Shown: piece after piece, positions 63,904-64,000 of the stretch | How positions within the stretch are numbered: position 1 is the stretch's first letter | Layout of the letters: each line of letters begins with the position of its first letter | DNA from: Micromonospora sediminicola | Lineage (GTDB): Bacteria; Actinomycetota; Actinomycetes; Mycobacteriales; Micromonosporaceae | Reading direction: 5' to 3' | Length of the DNA stretch: 64,000 nucleotides | Assembly: GCF_900089585.1 (NCBI RefSeq) | Contig: NZ_FLRH01000004.1 | Location: forward strand, 1,543,001 to 1,607,000 | Notes under the pieces: model-generated | What the model saw: the letters and a program-made list of their open reading frames with translations, nothing else | Database searches by the model: none | What the model was told of the DNA's origin: nothing | Program-made: the position numbers and the translations under genes

Positions 63904-64000
63904 TCAGCCCTGCCGTCGCACCAGGGTTCCGGCCCTCGGCCCCGCGCCGGCGGCGCCGAACGAGGACCCGGTGTACGTGGTGCCGGGCCGGGCCGCCACG
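63904..64000 (-). CDS. Possible C-terminal fragment of a gene cut by the window edge
   Basis: On the minus strand one frame stays open from the window edge to TGA at 63906-63904, giving a C-terminus like VRRQG after a Gly/Ala/Pro stretch. It is only about 31 codons and unrecognised; chance opening is likely in DNA this GC-rich. Confidence 0.22.
   Translation of the reverse strand, partial: VAARPGTTYTGSSFGAAGAGPRAGTLVRRQG

Overview
The window is GC-rich actinobacterial chromosome (strong G/C third-position bias, GTG/TTG starts, many leaderless -10 boxes). Gene content and the short GGGCCC-cored intergenic repeats suggest a Micromonosporaceae, most likely Micromonospora; this is inferred from remembered features, not from a search. 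About 63 protein genes and one tRNA gene are supported. There is no integrase, transposase, cas gene or biosynthetic cluster. The region looks like core chromosome with housekeeping genes, and the novelty lies mainly in intergenic repeats, regulatory sites and a few deviant proteins.

Region by region. 0.1-8 kb: RNase Z, a GNAT acetyltransferase, an HtrA-like protease, convergent cystathionine beta-synthase, a YkvA/DUF1232 protein, two tandem SGNH hydrolases joined by a 13-codon ORF, and a thiolase. 8-16 kb: a CYTH-CHAD polyphosphate-type protein, an inverted-repeat-bounded block of tandem repeats, two BI-1/YccA membrane proteins, tRNA-Leu(UAA), a large GT-C-like membrane protein and type II NADH dehydrogenase. 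15.4-21 kb: a tightly coupled minus-strand run (dienelactone hydrolase, UdgB uracil-DNA glycosylase, DUF4129, unknown membrane protein, MoxR ATPase, DUF58, membrane protein). 21-22.6 kb: a PadR regulator with its coupled HAAS-type membrane protein.

22.6-36 kb: ppx, GNAT/ArgA-like, DUF501, FtsB-like, eno; then a lipoprotein-NudC pair, DUF885, mazG, a lipoprotein and mfd. As I recall it, this matches the mycobacterial order mfd-mazG-lpqU-eno-divIC-DUF501-ppx, with extra genes inserted. 36-45 kb: AraC regulator, a cyclase-family protein, LD-carboxypeptidase, DUF3533-like membrane protein, ppc, a glycine-tailed membrane protein and rmuC. 45-57 kb: secreted subtilisin, lipoprotein, ispH divergent from xseA-xseB, LppX/LprG-type lipoprotein, DUF4245, glpX, a DMT transporter, and an epimerase-like gene divergent from a TetR regulator with palindromic operators. 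57.7-64 kb: Asp-box membrane protein, TrxR-like ferredoxin/flavodoxin reductase, rhomboid protease, SLT-domain protein and PIN-PhoH.

Functional themes are RNA/DNA maintenance (RNase Z, UdgB, Mfd, RmuC, ExoVII, MazG, NudC, PIN-PhoH), central carbon flux (enolase, PEP carboxylase, GlpX, thiolase), polyphosphate metabolism (Ppx, CHAD), envelope and secretion functions, and small regulator-target pairs. No wholly new multi-gene system is evident. The best leads are the repeat families (9412-9665, 30097-30397, the GGGCCC elements, the 60-bp duplication at the mfd stop), the XseA hexapeptide repeat, and proteins whose signature residues are altered.
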